Source: JAKSUT01 sp045616505
GTDB taxonomy: Bacteria > Cyanobacteriota > Vampirovibrionia > Gastranaerophilales > Gastranaerophilaceae
Assembly: GCA_045616505.1 (NCBI GenBank)
Contig: JAZLGV010000019.1
Location: forward strand, 1-19,876
DNA: 19,876 nt
Direction: 5' to 3'
In this document: one piece after another, positions 19,842 to 19,876 of the stretch
Layout of the letters: every line of letters begins with the position of its first letter
How positions within the stretch are numbered: position 1 is the first letter of the stretch
Notes under the pieces: generated by a model
Seen by the model: only the letters and a program-made list of their open reading frames with translations
What the model was told of the DNA's origin: nothing
Database searches by the model: none
Position numbers and translations under genes: made by a program

Positions 19842-19876
19842 ATGAAATATTTATCTGTAAGCGAAATTGCAAAATT
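19842..19876 (+). CDS. 5' end of a probable helix-turn-helix gene (cut by window edge)
   Basis: Only 11 full codons are present, giving MKYLSVSEIAK. This opening is typical of small MerR/excisionase-type helix-turn-helix proteins, in which 'SVSEIAK' begins the first helix of the DNA-binding domain. The gene has a strong promoter with an extended -10 exactly six nt upstream and no Shine-Dalgarno, and it is preceded by a 14-bp inverted repeat that it may itself bind. The stop codon lies beyond the window, so length and family cannot be judged. Confidence 0.5.
   Translation, partial: MKYLSVSEIAK

Noticed and set aside
1..19876. CRISPR array, rRNA, tmRNA, 4.5S RNA, insertion sequences
   Set aside because: No regularly spaced repeats, transposase or integrase frames or recognisable rRNA or tmRNA segments were found by eye on either strand.

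Overview
The window is AT-rich, with short intergenic gaps, mostly canonical Shine-Dalgarno sites and a standard genetic code. Several unrelated proteins begin with a short Asn/Ile/Ser-rich stretch ending in FG or F-x-G (for example MQVNSINSTQNFG). From memory this habit is common in gut Gastranaerophilales ('Melainabacteria', non-photosynthetic relatives of cyanobacteria). A Tat-type lipoprotein signal and a sugar-nucleotide/glycosyltransferase set fit a diderm gut bacterium. The lineage is an inference; no rRNA gene is present to settle it.

Region 1 (1-1240) looks like a small defence module at the 3' end of a tRNA-Glu gene. It holds an Xre-type regulator, a short hairpin RNA with its own good promoter and U-tract terminator, and a convergent Abi_2/AbiF-type HEPN protein carrying an RNxxxH motif. 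The heptamer CTATGAT occurs in a dyad before the regulator and again just upstream of the small-RNA promoter, which hints that one regulator controls both.

Region 2 (1239-7740) is housekeeping. It contains tRNA-Glu(UUC), ffh (SRP54), and on the minus strand a probable operon secA - ychF - DUF486 membrane protein - small hypothetical. The operon and ffh run convergently into one strong bidirectional terminator.

Region 3 (7750-15622) is a run of mostly single genes: a calpain-type cysteine protease, a secreted DUF1893 protein, a Tat-exported Fe-S aldo/keto reductase lipoprotein, a HExxH zinc-peptidase-like protein, and a roughly 1185-residue protein with an HD phosphohydrolase domain. The calpain, zincin and HD proteins have N-termini that resemble the shared tag to differing degrees.

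Region 4 (15662-18490) encodes surface-glycan functions: an FdtA-type ketoisomerase and a DegT/FdtB-type aminotransferase in one operon (3-amino-sugar synthesis), followed by a convergent GT8 glycosyltransferase. A 22-codon ORF lies in the operon leader.

Region 5 (18491-19876) has a tagged protein resembling a degenerate M16-peptidase domain, then about 370 bp of non-coding DNA rich in dyads, including a perfect 14-bp inverted repeat. It ends with the first 11 codons of a probable helix-turn-helix gene.

Three genes (abi, ffh and the terminal gene) share the architecture TGn-TAWAAT-N6-ATG, which predicts leaderless mRNAs. There is no CRISPR array, insertion sequence or rRNA in the window.
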